A stretch of 64,000 bases of DNA, taken from positions 39,794,616 to 39,858,615 of the forward strand of contig CM055901.1 in assembly GCA_029582155.1 (NCBI GenBank), read 5' to 3'. This stretch comes from Panopea generosa. Lineage: Eukaryota > Mollusca > Bivalvia > Adapedonta > Hiatellidae. A program made the translations under genes and the position numbers. A model generated the notes under the pieces. The model searched no databases and was not told where the DNA came from. It worked only from the letters and a program-made list of their open reading frames with translations. Positions 1 to 10,465 of this stretch are shown in pieces. How positions within the stretch are numbered: position 1 is the first letter of the stretch; each line of letters starts with the position of its first letter.

Positions 1-490
1 GTTACTGTCTTCCCACATGTTTGTTCACAGTAGCCGAAAGAATATAAACCTACGTGTGCAATTTTTAAGTTGAAAACATATCGAATAATACCTCATAAGC
101 CATATTTCACCAGCCAATGCAACCTTTCGTACAGGTCATCTGATCCATAATTATCAAGACAAATACATTCAAGTTCCTGTATAAATTAATAACATGACTA
201 ACCTTCTTATGATGTGATGACCATACAGTATGTCTACAGTGGCATGAGAATTGCCCCAAAACATATAACGGCATGATTTATTGAAATAATACTGAATAAG
301 TTCCATTATTATAAATGAATAAAGAGTTAAGACACTCACTGACTTGCAAATGAGTGAAGTTTCTGTATAAATTGTAAACAAAACTTATTATCTTATGATG
401 TGATAACCATACAGAATGCATAAAATCGCACGAGAATCACCACAAAAAATGTAACAGCATGTTTTTATAAAATCATACTGAATAAGTTCC

Positions 491-1143
491 ATTTTATTCC
501 CAGCATAACTCCTTAAGGGCCCCACAGAGATGACGTAGCTCATTTCCAACGCAAGATCAGAACGCCATTTACTAAAACAAACGAGACCGGGTCACCATCT
601 AGACACTATAATGTTGAAACCCTATGAAAAGGATAAAAATCTATGTATTGTAAATACTTTCATCGAATATTTACAACGCACTAAATACTTACGGTGTAAC
701 ACCGACAAGTTGCTCATAAGTACTCAAAAGCCACATAAAGCGGTGACACAGTCAACAGTTTCACGATGGGTGAAAATGACAATGATTAAAGCAGGAATTG
801 ATGCTAGTTACAGTCCACATAGTACCAGGGCAGTGGCTGTCAGCACAGCAAACCTTAAAGGAGTACCTTTAGAAACCATTGTTAAGACAGCTGGTTGGAC
901 AAATGCAAAAACATTTGCAAAATTTTATAACAAAGAAATCGAAAAAACAATGACAGTTCAAACTGCTATTTTGCAATGAAATGTTAATAATTTTTAATCA
1001 CTGAAATGTACATCAAACTAGAGATATATAAACATATACACATATTGTTATTGTTTAGTATTTATATTGTAAAATTTGACTTATGGAAGAATCAACTCTA
1101 AAATCTCTGTGGGGCCCTTAAGGAGTTATGCTGGGAATAAAAT
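491..1143 (+). mobile_element. Small element with 41-bp terminal inverted repeats carrying a tyrosine recombinase fragment
   Basis: The left terminus (491-531) and right terminus (1103-1143) are perfect reverse complements over 41 bp. They begin ATTTTATTCCCAGCATAAC and include CTCCTTAAGGG and CACAGAGAT. The first ~80 bp of the left end recur, slightly altered, at 1197-1270, so both structures belong to one family. The interior carries only the C-terminal part of a tyrosine recombinase. TTCCAT occurs at 487-492 and 1441-1446 and could be the target duplication of the whole 491-1450 composite insertion. Known Crypton elements lack TIRs and DIRS elements have a different terminal organisation, so the class is uncertain. 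The copy at 10466-11118 appears identical. Confidence 0.7.
539..979 (+). pseudogene. Tyrosine recombinase C-terminal fragment (DIRS/Crypton-like)
   Basis: The frame is open from just after a TAG at 536-538. The first ATG is at 611, giving 122 residues. Counting from that Met, the C-terminal catalytic boxes are recognisable: PHSTR (H70, R73; the HxxR box), TAGWTN (W96 at the His/Trp position) and FAKFYNKE (Y106, candidate nucleophile). KQTRPGHH upstream of the Met also matches these recombinases, so translation of the parent did not start at 611. The N-terminal domain and the first catalytic Arg box are absent, because full proteins are roughly 300 residues or more. The fragment could not be an active enzyme alone unless joined to another exon; no splice acceptor is convincing. 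The copy at 10514-10954 is unchanged, as expected of a recent duplication. Confidence 0.8.
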
Positions 1144-1450
1144 TATGGAATTAAACTAGACTTACCGACAAAGGAGGGAAGTTGCAGTTTGATTCTGATT
1201 TTATTCCCAGCAAACTCCTTAAGGGATCACACAGAGATGACGTAGCTCATTTCCAACGCAAGATCAGTCTTTAGAGAACAACCAAGCTGTCCATTTAGCA
1301 AATGGACAGCTTGGCAATCTTATGAAGAATCAAAAACTCAGGAAGTGGGTGGGTGGGTGTGTGATCCCTTAAGGAGTTTGCTGGGAATAAAATCAGAATC
1401 AAACTGCAACTTCCCTCCTTTGTCGGTAAGTCTAGTTTAATTCCATAATT
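1141..1450. repeat. 92-bp perfect inverted repeats flanking a 126-bp invertible segment (orientation A)
   Basis: The arms at 1141-1232 and 1359-1450 are perfect reverse complements (92 bp each), starting AATTATGGAATTAAACTAG and ending GGGATCACAC. The spacer 1233-1358 contains the recombinase-element left-end sequence AGAGATGACGTAGCTC, a second perfect hairpin (15-bp arms at 1282-1296 and 1300-1314 around AGC) and a GTGGGTGGGTGGGTGTG stretch. In the duplicate at 11116-11425 the spacer is the exact reverse complement while the arms and outer flanks keep their orientation. The structure resembles a site-specific invertible segment, but recombination between inverted repeats or a mis-assembled palindrome gives the same pattern. 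Confidence 0.9.
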
Positions 1451-2115
1451 ATAATAACTAAATGAAGAGTTTAGACACTCACAGACCTACAAATGAAATG
1501 CAGTCAGATTTCTGTATAAATTATAAACACGTACTTTCGTATGAAGAAATGACCATACAGAATGCGTATACTCGCATGAGAATTACCACAAGATACATAA
1601 CAGTACGATTTCATAAAAGTATACTAAATAAGTTTCATTATAACTGAATAAAGAGTTCAGACACTCACTGACCTGTACTGACCTGCAAATGAAATGCAGT
1701 TAAGTTTCTGTATAAATGGCAAACATGACTAACTTTCTTATGATGTGATGACCATAAAGAATGCTTATAATCGCACGAGAATTGCCACAAAATATATAAC
1801 AGCATGATTTCATAGAATTATACTGAATCATTCTCTAATGATGGCAGGTTATGAAATGACCAATAATTTTGACCAGTTACAAAATTATAAAATGGCCTCA
1901 AATCAATACTGAACATTATTGTTGTCTAGTTTAAACATAATTTATTGCTTTAACATGACACGAAGACCATACACTATGAGAATAAATTGGGTGAAAATAT
2001 ATACATTATTTATCCCAACAATGCTGAATAAATATAAGTATTAAAAATAAATAAAGAATTCGACACCGGCTTGCAAACTGATTTTGTATGTACACATGAC
2101 CTTCTTTCTTACAAC

Positions 2116-2884
2116 GGAATTATTATTTTTCCCTGCTGTACTGTATAGCAATACCCAAAATTAAACAAAGCGTACATGAAAGTATTTAGACATGAACAGG
2201 TCATTTTCAACATGAAACATTAGGTTATCATATCTTATAAAGCCACTCTAATTGCAAACAGGCATTTTCAAGAAATGCGAGATAACAGGACTAGATTGCA
2301 CAACTCCTAGGAAGATATGGAACTGTTTGAAAGAAATTAACAATTACAAATAAATCAGGGAATAAATGCACACACTGTCAGCAAATCACCTGAAACATAC
2401 ATAGAGGTTTAATGAAATGCATAGATCTAGACACATAGAGACAAGATGATGACAAGTAAATAAGGTAGCACAACCTAATACTACTTTACATTAATATGAA
2501 GTTTAAGAATACTTCTAATATTTCGCATAGAACAGAATCGGCATCACATTTCTACCAACTGCATTAATATATAAGAAAGATATTGCACTGATTACTGTCC
2601 AAATGACGACTTATATGTAATTATGTGATAGAAGTAAACTATATCTATATATTGCCATGTGTTGAAATTTAAAATGGTGCAAATGAGCAAATTTAATCCA
2701 TAAATACTGTTGTGATTTTAATTCTTTTCATACTTTATTTAATATGTACAGTGATAAGCTGAAATAGTTTTCATTATGAATCCCGTTATGCCTCTTAAAA
2801 GAATAAAAGTTCTAACGTTTAGATGACAATATTGCATCGATTCAAATCTGTTTCTGAACAATTTTTCAATCCAATAGAACTGAC
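2116..2884. other. AT-rich non-coding stretch
   Basis: No open frame with recognisable protein, no terminal repeats and no clear tandem structure seen. It is repeated unchanged in copy 2 (12091-12859). Confidence 0.5.
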
Positions 2885-3230
2885 TTCTTCCTAACCCTAA
2901 TGCCCAACTCTTTCATGTGTCCGTCAATGCCCAACCCTAATCTTTAGTATACAGCAACATGTAACACAGAATGACCTTCAAAGGAGTTCATTTTCATGAA
3001 AGAATCACACAGAATGAGAATGTGGCAATCAATGCCCAACCCTAATCTTTAATATACAGCAACCTGTAACACCACATGACATTCAAAGAAGTTTATTATC
3101 ACAAGATGACCACAGAATGAGACATCAATGAGTATACATGTTTGATTACTTTCCTCTCCATATTTGATCCCTATCTTCTTCCTAACCCTAATGCCTAACC
3201 TTTTCATGGGCCTGTCAATGCCTAATCCGA
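2885..3230. repeat. ~103-bp low-copy repeat containing CCTAACCCTAATGCC
   Basis: The string CAATGCCCAACCCTAATC followed by TATACAGCAACNTGTAAC and a CATTCAAAG-like stretch appears near 2927 and 3030. A degraded copy lies at 3839-3900. TTCCTAACCCTAATGCC flanks the cluster on both sides. CCCTAA is scattered rather than in tandem, so this is not telomeric repeat. Confidence 0.55.
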
Positions 3231-3235
3231 GACTT

Positions 3236-3277
3236 CTCTGACCCTAATAGCCTTTTTTTTGCGGCTTAGGGTCAGAG
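3236..3277. repeat. 12-bp-arm hairpin
   Basis: CTCTGACCCTAA (3236-3247) and TTAGGGTCAGAG (3266-3277) are perfect reverse complements around an 18-nt loop containing a run of eight T. It may be the terminus of an unrecognised element. Confidence 0.7.
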
Positions 3278-3509
3278 GAACTCCTATAGTAAAACACGGG
3301 GATTACTGAAAACCACACAGTCAAGTACTTTCAACGGTGTATTTGACGTTTGGTCTCATGTTTTAGGTAATTTAGCCTGACATATCGATGAAATGATATT
3401 TAATTTACCAATCTGCAATGTTAAAACTGCAACTTTATCTACTGTAGTCTCGTTAAAAGACATTTATGTTATGTAGTACCGAAATCCTTACGAAATCGTT
3501 TTGCATGTT

Positions 3510-3838
3510 GCGGTCTCACTATTTAGCGTCAAGAAGCGACAAGAGCTTTATTATTTATAAAGGTTACCGTCAGGAAATAACCATATGTCTATTATACCTA
3601 TATAAACATATATCGGTTGATTTTTTTAAATTCAATTCATTAATAAAGTCATAATTGAACTTTGTTTCTCCGTTGCAATACCGACAAGAAGATCCGCCAT
3701 TTTGTTTTAGCAAAGGATAGTAACCCGCTAGCGTCAAGAAACTGTATTGGCGTATGTGACACCAATGATAAACATTGTCTGCACTAACACTTGTTTTTCA
3801 ATGAATTAATTACATTCCAATAGTTTTTTTATAAGTGT
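3510..3838 (+). repeat. Dispersed ~325-bp repeat core, plus orientation
   Basis: It begins near GCGTCAAGAAGCGACAAGAG and ends ATTCCAATAGTTTTTTTATAAG. The same sequence occurs at about 13485-13814 (duplicate), in minus orientation at about 18510-18835 and in plus orientation at about 23285-23615. The last two lie inside the large inverted-repeat arms. A GATCCGCCATTTTGTTT box is conserved in all copies. No protein is evident. Confidence 0.8.
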
Positions 3839-3919
3839 CAATGCCCAACCCTACTCATTAGTATACAGCAACCTTAACAGTGAATGACCTACAAAGGTGT
3901 AACCCCACCATTGATTTTT

Positions 3920-5132
3920 ATACCCCCGACAAACGAAGTTTTGAGGGGGTATATTGGAGTCACCCTGAAGTCGGTCTGTCGGTCTGTCCGATGCAATTTT
4001 CCTTGTCCGGAGCATAACTTGAAAAGTACTAGATGGAATTTCATCAAACGTCATACAATGGTAGAATATAATGAGAGGAAGTGCAGTGTACAAGAAACAT
4101 AACTCTATTCTTGCTAATTACAGAGTTATTGCCCTTTGATATTTTTTCTTGCTCGGACCATAACTTGAAAAGTACCGGATGGAATTTCATCAAGCTTCAT
4201 ACAATGGTAGAATATAATGAGAGGAAGTGCAGTGTACAGGAAACATAACTTTATTCTTGCTAATTACAGAGTTATTGCCCTTTGATATACTTCCCTTTGA
4301 TATTTTTTCTTGTCCGGCGCATAACTTGAAAAGTACCGGATGGAATTTCATCAAGCTTCATACAATGGTAGAATATAATGAGAAGTAGTGCAGTGTACAG
4401 AAAACATAACTCTATTCTTGCTAATTACAGAGTTATTGCCCTTTGATATATTTCCCTTGTCCGGAGCATACGTTTTAAAGTACTGGATGGAATTTCATTA
4501 AACTTCATACAATGGTAGAATATAATGACAGGAAATGCAGTGTACAAGAAACATAACTCTATTCTTGCTTATTACAGAGTTATTGCCCTTTGATATATTT
4601 CCCTTGTCTGGAGCATTACTTTTAGAGTACTGGATGGAATTTCATCAAACTTCATACAATGGTAGAATATAATGAGAGGAAGTGCAGTGTACAAGAAACA
4701 TAACTCTATTATTGCTAATTACAGAGTTATTGCCCTTTGATATTTTTTATTGTCCGGAGCATATCTTGAAAAGTACTTGATGGAATTTCATCAAGCTTCA
4801 TACAATGGTAGAATATAATGAGAGGAAGTGCAGTGTACAAGAAACATAACTCTATTCTTGCTAATTACAGAGTTATTGCCCTTTGATATATTTCCCTTGT
4901 CCGGAGCATTACTTTTAAAGTACTGGATGGAATTTCATCAAACTACATACAATGGTAGAATATAATGAGAGGAAGTGCAGTGTACAAGAAATATAACTCT
5001 ATTCTTGCTAATTACAGAGTTATTACCCTTTGATATATTTCCCTTGTCCGGAGCATTACTTTTAAAGTACTGGAACGAATTCCATCAAACTTCATACAAT
5101 GGTAGAATATAATGACAGGAAGTGCAGTGTAC
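3920..5132 (+). mobile_element. ATACCCCCGA-type element with internal ~145-bp tandem array, right end missing
   Basis: It starts ATACCCCCGACAAACG, and this tip folds onto GAGGGGGTAT about 20 bp later. A TCGGTCTGTCGGTCTGTCC stretch follows, then about eight units of a ~145-bp repeat. Each unit holds GTCCGGAGCAT, TGGAATTTCATCAA, TACAATGGTAGAATATAATG and GCAGTGTACAAGAAACATAA. The array stops at GCAGTGTACA without the matching TCGGGGGTAT end, unlike the complete element at 6391. Non-autonomous, no coding capacity. Short open frames in it are repeat translations. Copy 2 is at 13896-15108. Confidence 0.8.
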
Positions 5133-5385
5133 ACCTTCAGTTATAAGTTGACTCACTTAAAGGGGACAATTACTTAAAGTGGATCCTCTGAGAATACTCT
5201 ATAAGTTCAGCCTTGCCTTTGGATAATGTGACAAAGAAAAATGTTGCTTATTTAGCAGGGGTTTCAATTAAACATTTTTAAACCAACATCTGCCAAACCT
5301 GCCTCATGTTTATACTACAGTTGAAATTAAGGTGCAGACTATCTACAAACAAAAGCAATTAAATGCAACAATCAATTAGGCCATA
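5133..5385. other. Unassigned AT-rich stretch
   Basis: Nothing recognised between the truncated tandem-bearing element and the MITE cluster. Confidence 0.4.
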
Positions 5386-5519
5386 ATAGATTAAATGCTA
5401 GATTATCATCACCGCCCACCACCTAATTTTCATGCTACCCTGGCCCTTTGTATTTTCATCTTCCCCTTTATAAGAAAATTTGGATGAGAATCAATTTACA
5501 ATGGCCTTATGGGTAAAAT
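5386..5519. mobile_element. Diverged MITE with GCTAGATTATCATC terminus
   Basis: It starts TTAGGCCATAATAGATTAAA followed by GCTAGATTATCATC and ends CAATGGCCTTA. The TIR is degraded on the right side. Same family as 5699-5890 and 19809-20045. Copy 2 at 15362-15495. Confidence 0.55.
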
Positions 5520-5698
5520 TGTCAGTAATAGTATATATGTACTCTGAGGATTTTAATAATTATTCAGATTCCTTATAAAAATAATGAATTTTCATCCAGG
5601 TCTTCTTACATAAATAAATGATAGTTAAGACTTAAATTTGTTTAAATGAATGGTTTTAAAACATTCAGGCTACTCTGTTTCAATTTTACATTTTCCTC

Positions 5699-5890
5699 TT
5701 AGTCCATAATAAATTAATTGCTAGATTATCATCCCCGTGCCTTCCCCTAATTTTCATGCCGCCCTGACCCTTTTTATTTTTATAAAAAAATAAATAAATA
5801 AAAAAAAAAATTATTAAAAAAACATAAAAAAATGCCCTCCCCATTTTTAAGAATAATTGATAATCTAGCAATTAATTTTAAATGGCCTTA
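5699..5890. mobile_element. MITE with ~28-bp terminal inverted repeats
   Basis: TTGCTAGATTATCA near the left end (to 5731) matches the reverse complement of TGATAATCTAGCAA near the right end (from 5858). The match extends outward through AAATTAA to CCAT/ATGG. The interior is CCCTGACCC plus a long A/T-rich tract. No coding capacity. Copy 2 at 15675-15866. Confidence 0.75.
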
Positions 5891-6390
5891 TCCATTATTA
5901 TTTACTATGGTATTTAGGTTGGTATTTGACTAGATCTGTATTTCCGCATTTTCAGCAAGTATGTTTGAAGTCAAGTTTATCCCTAAAGGTAAATTTGCCT
6001 TAATCTGGTAATAATATTCTCAACTATAATATTGTAAATGCCTTCAATAAGTGAAGATTTTTTTTAAAGATTTTAAGTGGATTAATTTTTTTTCCACAAT
6101 ATTGGTTGTTAGAAACGATGTTATCTACATACATTGAATGTTATTTGCATCAAGATCCAGAGACCCAAGTTCAATTCCCTCCAGGGTCATATCTAAAGTT
6201 ACTAAATGCACACTCATAGTGCCATAGTTAGGCAAGGGGCTGTGAAAGAGTGCCATCCCTTTCTGGGGATGTAAAGCACTTGGTCCCTTATGAGGGAGAA
6301 CCAAAAATAAAACAACCCTCTGCACATTTTTTAACTCCTCTGTGTTAGTGGTGTCAGTTGGTATAATGATTGATTTGGGGAGAAATAATT
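5891..6390. other. Unassigned non-coding stretch
   Basis: No repeat structure or recognisable protein seen. A short minus-strand open frame (6125-6325) shows no known motif. Confidence 0.4.
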
Positions 6391-7166
6391 ATACCCCCGA
6401 CAAACGAAGTTTGAAGGGGTATATTGGAGTCACCCTGTGGTCGGTCTGTCGGTCTGTCGGTCGGTCTGTCCGTTGCAATTTTCCTTGTCCGGAGCATCAC
6501 TTGAAAAGTACTGGATGGAATTTCATCAAACGTCATACAATGGTAGAATATAATGAGAGGAAGTGCAGTGTAAAAGAAACATAACTCTATTCTTGCTAAT
6601 TACAGAGTTATTGCCCTTTGATAATTTTTCTTGTCCGGAGCATAACTTGAAAAGTACTTGATGGAATTTCATCAAGCTTCATACAATGGTAGAATATAAT
6701 GAGAGGAAGTGCAGTGTACAAGAAACATAACTCTATTCTTGCTAATTACAGAGTTATTGCCCTTTGATATATTTCCCTTGTCCAGAGCATTACTTTTAAA
6801 GTACTGGATGGAATTTCATCAAACTTCATACAATGGTAGAATATAATGACAGGAAGTGCAGTGTACAAGAAACATAACTTTATTCTTGCTAATTACAGAG
6901 TTATTGCCCTTTGATATATTTCCCTTGTCCGGAGCATAACTTGAAAAGTACCGGATGGAATTTCATCAAGCTTCATTCAATGGTAGAATATAATGAGAGG
7001 AAGTGCAGTGTACAAGAAACATAACTCTATTCTTGCTAATTACAGAGTTATTGCCCTTTGATATATTTCCCTTGTCTGGAGCATAACTGTAAAACTATTG
7101 GATATAACTTAATAAAACTTCATACAATGGTAAACCATTTTCTGTCATGGCGGCGTTCGGGGGTAT
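6391..7166 (+). mobile_element. Complete ATACCCCCGA-type element with internal tandem array
   Basis: It starts ATACCCCCGACAAACG and ends TTCGGGGGTAT, giving 10-bp terminal inverted repeats. Behind the left tip lie a hairpin partner (AAGGGGTAT) and CGGTCTGTCGGTCTGTCGG. The interior is about five units of the ~145-bp repeat also found at 3920-5132, and the right part carries ATGGCGGCGTTCGGGGGTAT. No protein is encoded, so it is presumably moved by a transposase in trans. Copy 2 at 16367-17142. Confidence 0.8.
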
Positions 7167-7733
7167 TGATCACCTTCTGTGATAGCTCTAGTTGTTCTTT
7201 ATTCTATAGTAAATAATAAAAGTTTGAAAGCTTGTCATTCATAGAGAGTCCCAAATGAAAGAAGTGAAACCTACATTTTACTGTTTGTCATATCAAAATA
7301 ATTTTTTTTTTATGGTTTATACCTTAATGTACAACACCATTAAATATGAATTTGTATAGAAACAGGCATTTAATCAAATTTCAGTTTCAGTTTCAGTTTC
7401 ACTCAATTTGTTTAATGAAGAGATTTGGTGAATCCAAGATATACCCAATCTCTTGCAGAAAACTTGCCATGGTCAGCAATAGTTCAAGAACGAAAATTGT
7501 TCAGTGTATATTCTGATTGTAAAAGACTATTTACAGCTGGAAGCTCAAATTTACTTTAAAACACATTTTAGGACCAGTTGTTTTAATGAGCATCAACGAA
7601 ATTACTAGTAGGTAGGTTTTATTAACATTTGAAATAAATTATAATTGTCAATTATATTTTATCAATTATCTCATTTCAGATTTTGCTTGCATCAATCAAC
7701 TTTGTTTTAGTGACAAAGTAACCTCAACAAAGT
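7167..7733. other. Non-coding spacer spanning the duplication breakpoint
   Basis: It contains a short (TTTCAG)n run at 7379-7400 and the sharp divergence point at 7533/7534. Nothing else recognised. Confidence 0.45.
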
Positions 7734-9545
7734 GTATCAATTTCGGGCCATATGATGTGTTTCAATGATGATGGTGAACACACATGCGAAGTTTCATTCA
7801 TATCCAATGAGTGGTTGCATAGATATCTTACGTGATAAAAAGCTTTAAACCTGAAAAATTAAGTCAAAAATGGCCATAACTGTGTCAAAATGCAACCCAG
7901 AGTTATGGTTTTTGTCTCTGTGTGTTTCAATGATGATGGTGAACCCACATGCAAAGTTTCATTCATATCCAATGAGTGGTTGCATAGATATCTTGCCTGA
8001 TAAAAATCTTTAACCTGAAAAATTAAGTAAAAAAAGGCCATAACTATGCCAAAATGCAACCCAGAGTTATGGTTTTTGTCTCTGTGTTTCAATGATGATG
8101 GTGAACACACATGTGAAGGTTCATTCACATCCAATGAGTGGTTGCATAGATATCTTAAACGCAACTAAACTCAAAGTTTAACCTGGGTGCCTAAGTCCAA
8201 AAAGGGCCATAACTGTGCCAAAATGCAATCCAGAGTTATGGTTCTTATCTCTGTGTGTTCCATTGATGATGGTAAACACACATGCAAAGTTTCATTGACA
8301 TCAAATGAGTGGTTGCATAGATATCATAAACTTAAACACAACTAAACTCAAAGTTTAACCTGGGTGTCTAAGTCTAAAAAAGGGCCATAACTGTGCCAAA
8401 ATGCAATCCAGAGTTGTGGTTCTTATCTCTGTGTGTTCCATTGATGATGGTAAACACACATGCAAAGTTTCATTGACATCCAATGAGTGGTTGCATAGAT
8501 ATCTGAAACTTGTACGCAAAAGTTTAACCTGGGTGTCTATTCACATCCAATGAGTGGTTGCATAGATATCTTAAACTTAAACGCAACTAAACTCAAAGTT
8601 TAACCTTGGTGTTTAAGTCCAAAAAGGGCCTTAACTCTGACAAATTGCAATCCAGAGTTATGGTTCTTGTCTCTGTGTGTTTCAATGATGATGGTGGACA
8701 CACATGCGAAGTTTCATTCATATCCAATGAGTGGTTGCATAGATATCTTACGTGATAAAAAACTTTAAACCTGAAAAATTAAGTAAAAAATGGCCATAAC
8801 TGTGCCAAAATGCAACCCAGAGTTATGGTTTTTGTCTCTGTGTGTTTCAATGATGATGGTGAACCCATATGCAAAGTTTCATTCATATCCAATGAGTGGT
8901 TGCATAGATATCTTGCGTGATAAAAATCTTTAACCTGAAAAATTAAGTAAAAAAAGGCCATAACTGTGCCAAAATGCAACCCAGAGTTATGGTTTTTGTC
9001 TTTGTGTGTTTCAATGATGATGGTGAACACACATGTGAAGGTTTATTCACATCCAATGAGTGGTTGCGTAGATATCTTAAAACTTAAACGCAACTAAACT
9101 CAAAGTTTAACCTGGGTGTCTAAACTCAAAGTTTAAAAAAAACTCAAAACTTAACCTGGGTGTCTAAGTCCAAAAAGGGCCATAACTGTGCCAAAGTGCA
9201 ATCCAGAGTTATGGTTCTTGTCTCTGTGTGTTCCATTGATGATGGTGAACACACATGTGAAGTTTCATTCACATCCAATGAGTGATTGCATAGATATCTT
9301 AAAACTTAAACGCAACTGAATGCAAAGTTTAACCTGGGTGTCTATGTCCAAAAAGGGCCATAACTGTGCCAAAATGCAATCCAGAGTTATGGTTCTTATC
9401 TCTGTGTGTCCCTTTGATGATGGTAAACACATATGCAAAGTTTCATTGACATCCAATGAGTGGTTGCATAGATATCTGAAACTTGTACGCAAAAGTTTAA
9501 CATGGGTGTCTACAGACGCCGACGCCGCCGCCGCCGCCGGGGTCA
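7734..9545. repeat. ~170-bp tandem array ending in a (GCC)n tract
   Basis: About ten units share TCAATGATGATGGTGAACAC, CATCCAATGAGTGGTTGCAT, AGATATCTTA and GGCCATAACTGTGCCAAAAT. The array ends in GACGCCGACGCCGCCGCCG (9513 onward), then GGGGTCATGACAATAGC and ATCCCGGCGAGCTAAAAA. I recall this arrangement from bivalve non-autonomous repeats. The block sits in copy 1 of the duplication only; copy 2 has unrelated sequence (17510-17868) there. Open frames across it are translations of the repeat. Confidence 0.75.
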
Positions 9546-9599
9546 TGACAATAGCTTTCCTTGGACTTCATCCCGGCGAGCTAAAAAGTACAGAAGAAA

Positions 9600-9900
9600 A
9601 AAAGAATTAAGAATGTATCAAACTAAGTATCGAGACAAGGCATACTGTATCCCAATATATTGTGATATGCCCAGCTCTATGTGTTGTCATATAGAATTGA
9701 AAAAATAATATTCTGAGGTGTTGTTTGTTTTACATTTATTTATAATGGTTACAAAGCAGCGCATATATATATTCCCCCGAGTTTCAATGATTCACCTTAA
9801 TTGAAAGCATGTTTCCTCGTCATATTTTAACCAATGGAGGTTATGCTCTTCACAGGGTTCCAATTTAACACTCGCTAAATGGGAGCTGACTTATTACCAG
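9600..9900. repeat. Diverged tail of the duplicated unit
   Basis: This stretch matches 17870-18160 with many substitutions and small indels (for example GTATCAAACTAAGTATCG and ATTGAAAGCATGTTT). That contrasts with the near identity of the 7.5-kb blocks. 9901-9975 is unassigned. Confidence 0.7.
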
Positions 9901-10465
9901 TTCAAGTTTATGTAACTTGAATTTTTCTGTGAGCGCCATATCTAAGCATAAAACATAAGCATCAATTAAATCAGTGTTACTGTCTTCCCACATGTTTGTT
10001 CACAGTAGCCGAAAGAATATAAACCTACGTGTGCAATTTTTAAGTTGAAAACATATCGAATAATACCTCATAAGCCATATTTCACCAGCCAATGCAACCT
10101 TTCGTACAGGTCATCTGATCCATAATTATCAAGACAAATACATTCAAGTTCCTGTATAAATTAATAACATGACTAACCTTCTTATGATGTGATGACCATA
10201 CAGTATGTCTACAGTGGCATGAGAATTGCCCCAAAACATATAACGGCATGATTTATTGAAATAATACTGAATAAGTTCCATTATTATAAATGAATAAAGA
10301 GTTAAGACACTCACTGACTTGCAAATGAGTGAAGTTTCTGTATAAATTGTAAACAAAACTTATTATCTTATGATGTGATAACCATACAGAATGCATAAAA
10401 TCGCACGAGAATCACCACAAAAAATGTAACAGCATGTTTTTATAAAATCATACTGAATAAGTTCC

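Larger units (their letters stand above)
174..2115. repeat. ~186-bp diverged tandem repeat, interrupted by an insertion
   Basis: Units share the string TTCTGTATAAAT, then a CTTATGATGTGATGACCATA-like block, an ACGAGAATTGCCAC-like block, TACTGAATAAGTTCCAT and GACACTCACTGAC. Unit starts are near 174, 361, 1509 and 1704, and a more diverged unit lies at about 1949-2115. The gap between the second and third units is filled by 491-1450, which inserted into GTTCCATTATTATAA-like unit sequence. Related but more diverged units occur in the large inverted-repeat arms at 18840-19420 and 22660-23250. Copy 2 of the array is at 10149-12091. Confidence 0.75.
1..7533. repeat. 7.5-kb segmental duplication, copy 1
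   Basis: This block recurs at 9976-17509. The offset is 9975 up to about 3620 and 9976 afterwards, because a T run near 3621 is 7 long here and 8 long in copy 2. The only other difference I found is the inverted 126-bp segment at 1233-1358. I compared the copies line by line in many places but not base by base throughout. The copy begins at the window edge, so its true left end is unknown. Its right limit is sharp: after GACTATTTA the two copies diverge completely. The near identity means a very recent duplication, gene conversion, or two haplotypes joined in the assembly. Confidence 0.95.

Noticed and set aside
2885..3240. Telomeric repeat because of CCCTAA strings
   Set aside because: CCCTAA occurs once per ~100-bp unit and not in tandem, inside a low-copy repeat.
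3884..4102. Short open frames over the ATACCCCCGA elements (both strands, all copies)
   Set aside because: They appear on both strands of the same repeat and change with array unit number; translated repeat only.
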